The translations under genes and the position numbers were made by a program. Positions 22,526-31,093 of a stretch of DNA of 39,408 nt are shown one piece after another. How positions within the stretch are numbered: the stretch's first letter is position 1; each line of letters opens with the position of its first letter. This stretch comes from Oleiharenicola sp. Its GTDB lineage: Bacteria > Verrucomicrobiota > Verrucomicrobiia > Opitutales > Opitutaceae. The notes beneath the pieces were generated by a model. It did no database searches. It had not been told where the DNA came from and was given only the letters and a program-made list of their open reading frames with translations. The DNA lies in the NCBI GenBank assembly GCA_025363455.1, contig JANYDW010000004.1, positions 1 to 39,408 of the forward strand. The letters run 5' to 3'.

Positions 22526-23169
22526 ACGCTGGTCTCTCCAATCTCATCACGCTCAAGTCCTGGCTGCTCCCGGCCGGCCTCGTCGCGGCCACGACCTACG
22601 ACGTCCAGATTGCCGCCATCGGCAAGGGCGTTGCCGCGGAGTTGGAAAGGTATTGCAACCGCAAGTTTCTCCGCACGGTGGCAGACACCTTCGAGTGTTC
22701 GGCCGATCTCCGGCACCAGGTGTTGCCGCGCTATCCCATCGAGGCCCTCACCAAGATCGAGATCCGCTATTCCTTGGCTGATGGCTGGGCCGACCAGGGC
22801 GTCATCAGTGATCTCGTCTGGAACATCGCCGAGCAGGCCGGCCTCGTGACCTTCCCGATCCGGCCTGGCTTCAACCAGGCCCGTCTGCGCTTCACCTGGA
22901 CGGGTGGATATTTCTTCGAGACCCTGGAGCCCACCGATGGGGGTTATCCCACCGCGGTCCCTTCCGGCTCCTTCGCCCTCCCGGCCGATCTGATCCTGGC
23001 CTGGCAGCTCCAGTGCGAACACATCTGGACCCAGCGCGACAAGCTCGGCCTGGCCATCGGCAAGGACGTTCATTCAGAAAATGCCCGAGTCATTCCCTCT
23101 CTCGCCCAGATCGAGCTGCTGCCCACCGTGCGCGCCAAGCTCGTGCCCCTGATCCGCTACGCCCTGTGA
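22522..23169 (+). CDS. Head-tail connector (gp6-like adaptor)
   Basis: The product is 215 aa from GTG 22522. It has helical ends and a beta-rich middle: ELERYCNRKFLR, YPIEALTKIEIRY, ARLRFTWTGGYFF and a final HIWTQRDKLGLAIG, as in HK97 gp6/SPP1 gp15-type adaptors that sit under the portal. The order capsid, adaptor, tail-completion proteins is the usual siphovirus order. Overlaps as GTGA on both sides. Confidence 0.65.
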   Translation: MNAGLSNLITLKSWLLPAGLVAATTYDVQIAAIGKGVAAELERYCNRKFLRTVADTFECSADLRHQVLPRYPIEALTKIEIRYSLADGWADQGVISDLVWNIAEQAGLVTFPIRPGFNQARLRFTWTGGYFFETLEPTDGGYPTAVPSGSFALPADLILAWQLQCEHIWTQRDKLGLAIGKDVHSENARVIPSLAQIELLPTVRAKLVPLIRYAL

Positions 23170-23741
23170 TCTCGATCCAGCTCACCTCCAATGCCGAACA
23201 AATCGTCCGCCAGCTCGGGCAGTTTCCGGCCGCGTCGCTGCGGGGAATTGCTCGCGCCATGGATCTGGAGAACGAACTCACCGTCGGGCACATCCAGGCG
23301 GCCAAGCTCTCCCAGCGCGGCCCCTTGACCCTTGGCGTGGTCACCAATCGGTTGCGCTCATCCATCCGGCCGAGTGCGGCCGTCGTCGAAGTCAACGCCG
23401 TCTCCTCGTCGATTGGCAGCAACGTGGCCTACGCGGCCGCGCATGAGTTCGGCTTCGACGGGCAGGTGCAGGTGCGCTCCTTCACCCGCAAAAATCCCCG
23501 CGGCAATCTCTTCAGCGCCGCTGCCACGGTCAGCCTGAAGGACGGCCGCATCAGCCGGGCCAAGGCCAAGGTCAAGCAGACCGCTGCCGGCATCAGCATC
23601 GTGCGGGCCCATCAGCGGCACATGAAGCTGCCCGAGCGGGCCTTCATCCGCACCGGCATCGAGGAGCGCGCCAAGGCCTATGGTGTCTCGATCAGCGCGG
23701 CCATCGAGGGCGCCTGGAAAAACCCGGAGGGCGCGCCATGA
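23166..23741 (+). CDS. Tail completion protein (HK97 gp10/virion-morphogenesis type)
   Basis: The product is 191 aa from GTG 23166 (VISIQLTSNAEQIVRQLGQF). The typical features are NVAYAAAHEFGFDGQVQVR and LPERAFIRTGIEE, close to the AxxHEFG and RPFxRxxxE motifs of gp10-type and Mu virion-morphogenesis proteins. These join head and tail and act as stoppers or neck proteins. A longer upstream frame was rejected because it lies within the adaptor gene. Confidence 0.7.
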   Translation: MISIQLTSNAEQIVRQLGQFPAASLRGIARAMDLENELTVGHIQAAKLSQRGPLTLGVVTNRLRSSIRPSAAVVEVNAVSSSIGSNVAYAAAHEFGFDGQVQVRSFTRKNPRGNLFSAAATVSLKDGRISRAKAKVKQTAAGISIVRAHQRHMKLPERAFIRTGIEERAKAYGVSISAAIEGAWKNPEGAP

Positions 23742-24448
23742 TCGTCCGCGACCAGATCGAGCAGGACCAGGAGGATTTCTACCAGCGCATCCTGGCTGAT
23801 CCCTATTTTGCCAGCATCTTCGTCAGCGCCGAGCACAAGGGTGTCACCCAGTCCGAGATTGACCAGGCACTCTCGGTTCTCAATCCGCGGGGGGGCAAGG
23901 TCGGCGCCGCGGTCCTTGTCCTTATGGCGACGTTGGTGGGCGACTCGCCCAATGCCCCCGGCCCTCGCTCCAAGGTGCGCATCGATGTCCAGGTGATCGA
24001 TCACCCCAACATCAACCTCTCGCCTGATGGCACCGGCAAGTCTTGCTCCCAGATCGCGGAGCAGGTGCGCATGCTCAATCATCTTTTCCGCAACGGCAAC
24101 GGCACGGTCTTCACCTTTGCCGCCCAGCAGCCGGTCAAGCTGGCCGATGGCCAGACCTGTTTTGTCGTCAGCTTCGAGCGGCTGGCCGGCGACAGCCCGA
24201 TTCCCAAGGTCGCGAATATCGTGGCCAATCCGTCGAGCGGGGCCTTCTCCCAGACGATCACCCTCACCTGCGCCACGGCGGGAGCTTCGATCTATTACAC
24301 CACTGATGGATCTTACCCCTCCTCACTCAACCCGGCCGCCACCAAATATCTCGCCCCGTTTTCCTTGGATGAAGCCGCGACGCTTCGCGCCGCCGCCGAG
24401 TGCGTTGGCTGCCGGCAGTCCGATGTCACCCGCGCCTCCTTCACCTGA
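23738..24448 (+). CDS. Tail-terminator-like protein with C-terminal chitobiase/Ig-like domain
   Basis: The product is 236 aa. The N-terminal part (about 1-150) has mixed helix and strand structure and position typical of tail terminators. From about residue 160 a separate domain reads PSSGAFSQTITLTCATAGAS, then IYYTTDGSYPSS and ATLRAAAECVG. This is the pattern of the chitobiase/hexosaminidase C-terminal (CHB_HEX_C) beta-sandwich. Such Ig-like additions on phage proteins often bind carbohydrate weakly on cell surfaces. The start overlaps the upstream stop as ATGA. Confidence 0.65.
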   Translation: MIVRDQIEQDQEDFYQRILADPYFASIFVSAEHKGVTQSEIDQALSVLNPRGGKVGAAVLVLMATLVGDSPNAPGPRSKVRIDVQVIDHPNINLSPDGTGKSCSQIAEQVRMLNHLFRNGNGTVFTFAAQQPVKLADGQTCFVVSFERLAGDSPIPKVANIVANPSSGAFSQTITLTCATAGASIYYTTDGSYPSSLNPAATKYLAPFSLDEAATLRAAAECVGCRQSDVTRASFT

Positions 24449-24468
24449 AATTTCAACCAAACTAAAAA

Positions 24469-25641
24469 ATGTCCAACATCGCCCTCCGCCTCAACGGCCC
24501 CGCCATCATCACCTATCGCGGCGTCACCTTCTACTCGAAGGGCGACGTTTCCCTCACCTCGCAGAACGAGTCCTTCGATGTGATCACCGACCGCTTCGGC
24601 ATCATCGAGCCGCGCTCGCTCAACAAGAACGTCCAGGTCTCCTTCGTGCCGGACGGCCGCTATGCGTCGTTCTTCAGCATCCTCTATCCTTATGCGGCCT
24701 CGATCCCCGGCCAGTCCACCACGCGCATCCGCAGCTTCCTTCCGGCCGCCGTCACGGCCGCAAGCGACACCATCAACTGGCCGGGCCATGGCTGGACCAC
24801 GGGCGATGCTATCCGCGGCTTCAACCTCGGCGGGGCGCTCCCGGCTGGTCTGGTCGCCGGCACGCGCTATTTCGTGATCGCGACCGATGCCAACAATATC
24901 AAGGTCGCCACCACCCGCGCCAATGCGCTCGCCGCCACCGCGATCGACATCACCGGTCAGGGCACGGGTGAGCATCGCTTCATCGACCAGGAGCAGCTCA
25001 CGGTCCTCTCCGCCGATGGCCGCCAGTATGTCTTCGACGTGGCCGCCATCGCCTCGATGCCGCCCTTGAACGCCAAGGCCAACGATACGCTCTTCGGTGC
25101 CGTCACCTTCGACATCTTCCGCGGTGCCGGAGTCGCCGCCACCACGGCCGGTTCTCTCTTCACCCTCACCACGGGCAACACCTTCACCGAGCCCGGACTA
25201 GATCCTTCGCTCATTCTCACGCAGTCCTACCTGTTCACCTGGGGCAGCTCACCCTGGACTGCGCTGGAAACAGTCGACGGCTTCGCCTGGCAGTTCCCCC
25301 TGGGCACCGAGGATATCCTGGACGATGCGGACGGCCGCATCGGGCGCCGCATCACCAATATCGGCTGCTCGGTCTCCTGCCAGCCCATCGGCATCGCCGA
25401 GAGCGATCTCGTTGCCGCGCTCCTGCTCCAGGGCGCCGGGGCCCAGCGGGGCGCCCGCCTGGGCGGCGTGACGGACTTCGTCATGACCGGCACCGGCGTC
25501 TCCATCACCGGCAAGGGCATGGCGCTCATGGACGGCCCGCAATCCTTCGGTCGCTCCACCGACCGCATCGGCGTCCTCCAATGGCGCGGCGCCCGGATGT
25601 TCAACGCGGGCGTGCCTTACCCGATGTTCATCGTGGCGTAA
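24469..25641 (+). CDS. Major tail tube-like protein with inserted beta domain
   Basis: The product is 390 aa. The ends are tail-tube-like (MSNIALRLNGPAIITYRGVT near the start, VSITGKGMALMDG near the end). Residues about 90-170 form an inserted module: ITWPGHGWTTGD-like text here reads TINWPGHGWTTGDAIRGFNL, then LVAGTRYFVIATDANNIKVA. I recognise this HG..TGD...LPAGL...YFV....N.I.VA pattern as a common phage beta domain. The protein lies after the terminator-like protein and before the tape measure region, as expected. The leader is A-rich (ACTAAAAAATG) without a Shine-Dalgarno site. Confidence 0.6.
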   Translation: MSNIALRLNGPAIITYRGVTFYSKGDVSLTSQNESFDVITDRFGIIEPRSLNKNVQVSFVPDGRYASFFSILYPYAASIPGQSTTRIRSFLPAAVTAASDTINWPGHGWTTGDAIRGFNLGGALPAGLVAGTRYFVIATDANNIKVATTRANALAATAIDITGQGTGEHRFIDQEQLTVLSADGRQYVFDVAAIASMPPLNAKANDTLFGAVTFDIFRGAGVAATTAGSLFTLTTGNTFTEPGLDPSLILTQSYLFTWGSSPWTALETVDGFAWQFPLGTEDILDDADGRIGRRITNIGCSVSCQPIGIAESDLVAALLLQGAGAQRGARLGGVTDFVMTGTGVSITGKGMALMDGPQSFGRSTDRIGVLQWRGARMFNAGVPYPMFIVA

Positions 25642-25658
25642 CCTCGGTCTGCACCCCT

Positions 25659-26054
25659 GTGAAGATATACTACGGCACCGGCCCCACGCTGCTCGCCTCC
25701 AGCAACCCCGCCGACCGCCGCGCCGGCCCGGCAGGGCTGTCGATCAACGGGTCGCCCATCATGGATGTCGTGCAGTTCTACGCGGCGGCCAATGCCACCC
25801 TCTTCGGTCGCGATGATGGTCCGGTCACGGTCAGTTTCCGTGCCCTGGCCGATTTCGACATCGAGGATGATTTGATCGATTTCATCGCCACCCACCGCGA
25901 GGGCCTGGTCCTCCAGGGCGCCCTGTTGCTGAAGAACGATGCCGGCTCCCACTACAAGACCCTCGCCAACGCCGTGCGCGAGGTCCGCTTCGGCGACATC
26001 ATCGGCTTCTCCGTCTACGTCTCCTACCTCTTCACCGGCTCCAAGTTCACATGA
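25659..26054 (+). CDS. Hypothetical tail-module protein
   Basis: The product is 131 aa from GTG 25659 (VKIYYGTGPTLLASSNPADR). The mainly beta pattern (VTVSFRALADFDIEDDLIDF, FGDIIGFSVYVSYLFTGSKF) suggests a tail-tube-associated or chaperone-type protein, but I do not recognise a family. The stop overlaps the next start as ATGA. Confidence 0.55.
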   Translation: MKIYYGTGPTLLASSNPADRRAGPAGLSINGSPIMDVVQFYAAANATLFGRDDGPVTVSFRALADFDIEDDLIDFIATHREGLVLQGALLLKNDAGSHYKTLANAVREVRFGDIIGFSVYVSYLFTGSKFT

Positions 26055-26401
26055 AAACACTCATCCCCGGCGAAAACCGCATCTTCCGTCGTTCGCTCTT
26101 CCTGGAGGACGGTGTCACCGCGCTCCTGGTCAGCGCCCTCAGCTATGCCAGCGTCAAGCTCAAGCAAGGCAACACGGTCATCGCGACCTATGTCCTCGGC
26201 ACGGGCACGCAGCTGCGCGCCGGCAGCACCTCCAGCGAGCTGGCCTTGGAGATCACCAGCGCGGTCACGGCAGCTCTCACCACGGGCATCCCGCTCACGG
26301 CGGTCTGGACGTTCAAGGTGGCCGACGCCGGTTTCGTCAACGAGCCCAACCTCTTCATCGACCTCCAGGTCGAGCAGCTCTGCAACGTCGACGCAGCATG
26401 A
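26051..26401 (+). CDS. Hypothetical tail-module protein
   Basis: The product is 116 aa, starting MKTLIPGENRIFRRSLFLED. Beta strands alternate with short helices (VIATYVLGTGTQLRAGS, AVWTFKVADAGFVNEPNLFI). The pattern recalls small Ig-like baseplate or fibre-support proteins, though without a firm family. It is bound by ATGA overlaps on both sides. Confidence 0.55.
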   Translation: MKTLIPGENRIFRRSLFLEDGVTALLVSALSYASVKLKQGNTVIATYVLGTGTQLRAGSTSSELALEITSAVTAALTTGIPLTAVWTFKVADAGFVNEPNLFIDLQVEQLCNVDAA

Positions 26402-26586
26402 GTGCAATCGCCCTGGATGCCCGTTCGATCACCGCCGCCCTTGTCCAGGGCAAGCGCTCGAGCACGCGCGCCCTGGCTCTGGACGTGCGCAATCCCTCCA
26501 CGCCCCTTGTCACCGCTTTCATCGTCAACGCGGATACTGGCCATTATTTCAACAGCCGGTTTTCCGACCGCTTCAAGAAGCTATGA
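26398..26586 (+). CDS. Hypothetical small tail-module protein
   Basis: The product is 62 aa, starting MSAIALDARSITAALVQGKR and ending FNSRFSDRFKKL. It contains a short repeat-like pair (ALDARS, ALDVRN). It overlaps both neighbours as ATGA. No family recognised. Confidence 0.5.
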   Translation: MSAIALDARSITAALVQGKRSSTRALALDVRNPSTPLVTAFIVNADTGHYFNSRFSDRFKKL

Positions 26587-27233
26587 ACACCATCAACCGC
26601 TTTGTCACCGGGTTCATCGTCGCTGCTTCGCTCCTTTGTGTTCCCGAAGTCCGGGCGCAGACGGCCGCCAATCGCTCCACGCTTTATACTCAGATCGATA
26701 CGCTCTTCCCCGATGTCAGCGTCACGCAGATCTCGCCCGCCGACGTGCGTCTATCGCTTAAAAATATCGCCGCCTCCAGCTACAACGGCCTCACCGATGG
26801 CACCCCCACTATGGTAGGCCTGAGCCTGCTCACCGCGGCCAATCCCTCAGCCGTGCGCTTCATGCGCATCAATGCCGACAACTCGGTTTCTTTTCTCGAC
26901 GCGGCAAGCTTCCTGGCAGCCCTCGGCCCCATCACGCTCGATGGTACGGTGAGGCTGACGGTCCTGACGAACACCGCGACCAGCTATACTATCCTGGCGA
27001 CCGATAATATTGTCACCCTGAACAACGCAGCCTCAGTGGCAGTCGTCCTACCTCCGCTTGCGGGCATCACGGGAAAGCCGCTGCGAATAAAAAACCTCGG
27101 ATCTGGCCTCGTGACTATCACCGGAAACGCAGCCGAGACGATTTTCACCTTCAGTGCGGTCACAAGCTTTTCCCTGCAGCAGGGCGAATCCGTCGATCTC
27201 ACAGCAACATCAGCCTACTGGATTGCCCAATGA
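26583..27233 (+). CDS. Fibre-like protein with signal peptide
   Basis: The product is 216 aa. The start MNTINRFVTGFIVAASLLCV followed by PEVRAQT is a clear Sec signal with cleavage after RAQ or VRA. The mature part has a repeat-like beta pattern (SYTILATDNIVTLNNAASVA, VVLPPLAGITGKPLRIKNLG, VTITGNAAETIF). This arrangement is seen in phage fibre and appendage proteins. It overlaps both neighbours as ATGA. Codon use is visibly less GC-rich than in the head genes, hinting at a separately acquired host-range block. Confidence 0.6.
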   Translation: MNTINRFVTGFIVAASLLCVPEVRAQTAANRSTLYTQIDTLFPDVSVTQISPADVRLSLKNIAASSYNGLTDGTPTMVGLSLLTAANPSAVRFMRINADNSVSFLDAASFLAALGPITLDGTVRLTVLTNTATSYTILATDNIVTLNNAASVAVVLPPLAGITGKPLRIKNLGSGLVTITGNAAETIFTFSAVTSFSLQQGESVDLTATSAYWIAQ

Positions 27234-29650
27234 AAACCATCGCACGCATCATCATCGTCGGGCTTCTCGCCGTCACGGCGAGGGCGGCGCTGCTCAACAA
27301 CTCGGTCGCGCAAGGCTCGACCACTTCAGGACAGTATGGCCAGCTTGCCCAAGGAGCTGCCACCACGTCGGCTCCCACCTACATCACCGGGCAGACGGCA
27401 CCATTCTCCTTGACGCTGAATGGCGCGCTTCGCGTCGACGGGTCTGGAGTGACCCAGCCAGTGTCGGGCACATTCTGGCAAGGGACGCAGCCGGTCAGCG
27501 GCACGTTTTGGCAAGCCACTCAACCAGTCAATGGAACATTCTGGCAGACGACTCAGCCTATCAGCGTGGCGTCACTTCCGCTTCCGAGCGGTGCGTCAAC
27601 ATCCGCCAAGCAGCCTGCGCTTGGAACCGCCGGAGCCGCGTCAGCTGACGTCATCACGATCCAAGGCGTGGCGTCCATGACGGCCATCAAGGTGGATGGA
27701 TCGGCAGTTACGCAGCCGGTATCTGGGAGCGTGACCGCGAACGCAGGAACCAACCTGAACACGTCATCTCTCGCGCTGGACGCCACGCTGACCAATGGAA
27801 CGCAGCAGACCAAGATCACCGATGGAGCCAACGTGGCAACGGTGAAGGCTGCATCAACTGCGGCTGGCGCGACCGACAAGGCGTTAGTGGTAGCGATATC
27901 GCCCAACAACACGGTCCCGGTTTCCCTGTCTGGAAATCAGGCAGTGAACATGGCGCAGGTAGCTGGAACTACCACGGACACCAATTCCGGCAACAAGTCA
28001 GCCGGGACCTTGCGCGTGGTCATCGCAACTGACCAGCCGCAGAATGCAAATGCACTGAAGGTGGACGCCAGTGCTACGACGCAGCCGGTGTCGGCATCAT
28101 CCCTCCCGCTGCCGTCTGGAGCCGCCACTGAAACCACCCTGGCGAAGCTGGCGCAAGCGCAGGGATCGACCACCTCCGGTCAATCTGGAACGCTAATGCA
28201 GGGCGCGGTGACTACCTCCTCCCCAACCTATACAACCGCCCAGACCTCGCCGCTCTCACTCGATGCGACCGGCGCTCTGCGCGTCAACATCACGGCCGGA
28301 GCAGCCGCCGGTGGAACATCCTCGAACTTCGGATCAGCTTTCCCAGCCGCCGGGACAGCCATCGGCGTGAAGGATAGCGGCGGGACCAATTTGACCAACC
28401 TGAAAGCGAATGCATCCAACGCTCTGGTTGTGGATGGCTCGGCTGTCACACAGCCGGTTTCGATCAGTGGGAATCAGGCAGTAAACCTCGCGCAAGTTGC
28501 CGGGACTTCCGCATCGGTCAACGTCGGGGCGTTGGATGCAGGAACGCAGCGGGTGGCGATGGCGAGCATGCAGATCACAGGCCAGGCGACACAAACTGCT
28601 TCCGGAAACGACATCCTTCTCGCCTCCGCGGGTGCCGGATCAATCGACACACTCGGCTATGTCATGTTTTCGATCCAGATCATCCCCACAGGGACGGTAT
28701 CGTCCGGGGTCGTCACGTTCGAGGGGTCGAATGACAACACCACATTCGTGGCAACTCCGCTCTATGATGAGGCTACTCCGACCGCTCTCCCCACCACTAC
28801 CGTTTCTCCGGCAACGGGGGTGAATCGTTTTGTCAAAGGGTTCACAGTTTGGCGCTACATTAGAGCTAGGATTTCAACGGTAATTGGCGGCGGTGGCTCA
28901 CTTCAGGCCATCACAACCTTCGGGCAGACTCCATTCATCCCGGCGCACGTCCCGCTGGTTGGCGAGGGGGTTCCTGCGTCTGCGGTACCCGGTACCTCTT
29001 TGATGGTAGCTGGTGGTTCTGTCGCTGGTGCTACTAATCTCACCTCGCTCACAGTCAAAGCCGCTAGCATCGCACCGGCTGCCACAGACACAGCCGCTGT
29101 CGTAGATATTCGTCCAGGTAGCATGTTTCCGGTCGCTGCTACGCAAAACGATGCAACATCTAATGTGGCCATGACCCAGATCGCTGCGGATGAACAGAAA
29201 TACAACGGGAGCCAGTGGGAAAGGAGTTACAATAATTGGAACACGACCCTGACCGATAGCGGGGCCAAGACTGTGACGTTTAACGGCGGCGGCCAACAAA
29301 ACATGGGGGCACGTGGGGCATATATTTGGGTCAACGTAGGTGCGGTGAGCGGAACGTCTCCGACGATGGTGTGCCAACTGCAGGTTTCCTATGATGCCGG
29401 TACGACCTACATGAATTTGGGTCCTGCAGCAACTGCTCTAACCACCACCTCCACATCAGATCTGTTCATAGTCTATCCAACAAATATTTCCCAGGCTGCT
29501 GGTGCAACACCAGCTAATCTGACGACTGGAGCAACCAACACCATTGCCATCAACGCGCCCCTTCCGCGGACATTCCGCATGGTCTATACCATTGGTGGAA
29601 CCACCCCGAGTTTCACGATCACAAACGTGCAGGTCTCGTTCATAAATTGA
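27230..29650 (+). CDS. Large repetitive tail-fibre-like protein with signal peptide
   Basis: The product is 806 aa. It starts MKTIARIIIVGLLAVTARAA, a Sec-type signal. Near residues 75-115 the motif TQPVSGTFWQ occurs in tandem four times with small changes. Related units (VDGSAVTQPVS, SGNQAVN.AQVAGT, QGSTTSGQ) recur at longer spacing through residue 450. The C-terminal part is beta-rich and ends TFRMVYTIGGTTPSFTITNV. It is rich in Thr, Ser, Ala and Asn, like receptor-binding fibres or virion surface proteins. The lower GC content and repeats point to recombination and rapid evolution. It precedes the tape measure gene. Confidence 0.65.
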   Translation: MKTIARIIIVGLLAVTARAALLNNSVAQGSTTSGQYGQLAQGAATTSAPTYITGQTAPFSLTLNGALRVDGSGVTQPVSGTFWQGTQPVSGTFWQATQPVNGTFWQTTQPISVASLPLPSGASTSAKQPALGTAGAASADVITIQGVASMTAIKVDGSAVTQPVSGSVTANAGTNLNTSSLALDATLTNGTQQTKITDGANVATVKAASTAAGATDKALVVAISPNNTVPVSLSGNQAVNMAQVAGTTTDTNSGNKSAGTLRVVIATDQPQNANALKVDASATTQPVSASSLPLPSGAATETTLAKLAQAQGSTTSGQSGTLMQGAVTTSSPTYTTAQTSPLSLDATGALRVNITAGAAAGGTSSNFGSAFPAAGTAIGVKDSGGTNLTNLKANASNALVVDGSAVTQPVSISGNQAVNLAQVAGTSASVNVGALDAGTQRVAMASMQITGQATQTASGNDILLASAGAGSIDTLGYVMFSIQIIPTGTVSSGVVTFEGSNDNTTFVATPLYDEATPTALPTTTVSPATGVNRFVKGFTVWRYIRARISTVIGGGGSLQAITTFGQTPFIPAHVPLVGEGVPASAVPGTSLMVAGGSVAGATNLTSLTVKAASIAPAATDTAAVVDIRPGSMFPVAATQNDATSNVAMTQIAADEQKYNGSQWERSYNNWNTTLTDSGAKTVTFNGGGQQNMGARGAYIWVNVGAVSGTSPTMVCQLQVSYDAGTTYMNLGPAATALTTTSTSDLFIVYPTNISQAAGATPANLTTGATNTIAINAPLPRTFRMVYTIGGTTPSFTITNVQVSFIN

Positions 29651-29665
29651 CGCTCCACCTGACCC

Positions 29666-31090
29666 ATGTCCGATTCCCAAACAGAGCTGGAAATTAAGAT
29701 CCGCACGGTCCTAGAAGGCCAGGGGATCAAGGCCACCGACGAGCAGCTCCGCGGGCTGGCGCAATCCACCGCGAGCACCGGCCAGGCGGCGCACAACGCC
29801 GCCGCCGCTACCAAGCACCTGGGCTCCGAGGTTAAGCACCTGTCCCATCTCGGCCACGAGGCCGAGGGCGTGCTGATGGGCCTGGAGCGCGGCGGCCTCG
29901 GCGGCCTGGCCCAGGCGGGCACCAATGCGGGCAGGATTCTTAAGACGCTCGCATCGGGCGCCATGGGCGCCGTGCTTATCCCGGCCGCGCTTGCTCTCAC
30001 CGGGGTTCTGGTCGCCCTCAAACACAAAGCGGAACAGACGGCGAAGGAGATAGAAAAAATATTCGAAGGGGCCAAGAAGGCGCACGAAGCCTACGCTGCA
30101 GGCGTCGAGGCCAACAATGCGCGCATCGAGGCATCAGAAAAAAAGGCGAAGGCAGCGATGGAGGAGACGACGGAGGCGATCAAACGTCGCGATGATCTGG
30201 TGGAGGAATCCCGCAAACACGCCGACAGGCTCGATCCGCTGCGCACTGATCTCCGCGATCAGAAGCTGGAGCAGGGCGAAAAGAACGCCCTGGCCAAGAC
30301 CAAGGACCCGCTCTTGCAGGCACGGATCAAGGCCGACTTCAAGGGACGACGCGAACGCAACACCATCGCTGACAAGCTGGGCGGCCTGGCCAATGCGGAC
30401 TCCCGCGCCGGCATCGATATAAACCATAACCAGGAGGACATCTCCAACGCCCAGCAGGCTATTCGTAACCACGAGGCCGACGTGCGTGCCGCCAAGGAGG
30501 AGTTCGATTCCGCACTGCAAAAGACGAAGGCCTTCGCGAAGGGCAAATCAACCGGCGGGTTTGACCTCGAACTCGGTCGACCCACCACGGTGGATGATTT
30601 GTCAGAAGCCGGCGTTGAGGCGCGAAAGCAGGCGCTGATCGCCAAGGATAACCTCGAAAAAGTCAAAGGCTCGGCTCAAAGGGGCATCGCCGATAGCTCA
30701 AAGATCATTCAGGCCGCGCAGGCCAATATTGACGCCGCCAAGCTCACCATAGAGGAGACGGGTCTCCGCCGGGAATTCTACAAGAACGCCCTCAAGCAGC
30801 AGAGCAAAGAGGGGGATTCCGCAGAGAAAAAGAATATCGAAACGGCCATCAAGGCCGTGGAGGGAAGCAAAGCCGCCACACCCGGCTCTGGTGGTTCCAT
30901 CTCCAAGGACGGACAGAATATCAAAGTAGTGGGCGCCGCCACGGTGAAGGCTGCGGGTGAGGCGGCCGACGCGATGATCCAGACGCTGAATGCCTTTAGT
31001 GGGTTCACGAATAATGTGACGCTCGCTGCCGAAAAGACGCAAAAGAAGCTCAAGCTCACCCAGCAGTCCTCAGTCGGCGGCGGAGGTTGA
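29666..31090 (+). CDS. Tape measure protein
   Basis: The product is 474 aa. It is highly helical and Ala/Lys/Glu-rich, with long coiled-coil segments (about 35-60, 130-260 and 320-400) and a hydrophobic segment at about 92-114 (ASGAMGAVLIPAALALTGVL). This is the usual pattern of siphovirus tape measures. If the rule of about 0.15 nm per residue holds, the tail would be near 70 nm, short for a siphovirus. Position between fibre-like and baseplate-like genes agrees. It ends QQSSVGGGG. Confidence 0.7.
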   Translation: MSDSQTELEIKIRTVLEGQGIKATDEQLRGLAQSTASTGQAAHNAAAATKHLGSEVKHLSHLGHEAEGVLMGLERGGLGGLAQAGTNAGRILKTLASGAMGAVLIPAALALTGVLVALKHKAEQTAKEIEKIFEGAKKAHEAYAAGVEANNARIEASEKKAKAAMEETTEAIKRRDDLVEESRKHADRLDPLRTDLRDQKLEQGEKNALAKTKDPLLQARIKADFKGRRERNTIADKLGGLANADSRAGIDINHNQEDISNAQQAIRNHEADVRAAKEEFDSALQKTKAFAKGKSTGGFDLELGRPTTVDDLSEAGVEARKQALIAKDNLEKVKGSAQRGIADSSKIIQAAQANIDAAKLTIEETGLRREFYKNALKQQSKEGDSAEKKNIETAIKAVEGSKAATPGSGGSISKDGQNIKVVGAATVKAAGEAADAMIQTLNAFSGFTNNVTLAAEKTQKKLKLTQQSSVGGGG

Positions 31091-31093
31091 TCC

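Noticed and set aside
27430..27570. CRISPR-like array suspected in the short regular repeats
   Set aside because: The repeats keep one coding frame and translate to TQPVSGTFWQ units without spacers, so they are protein repeats.
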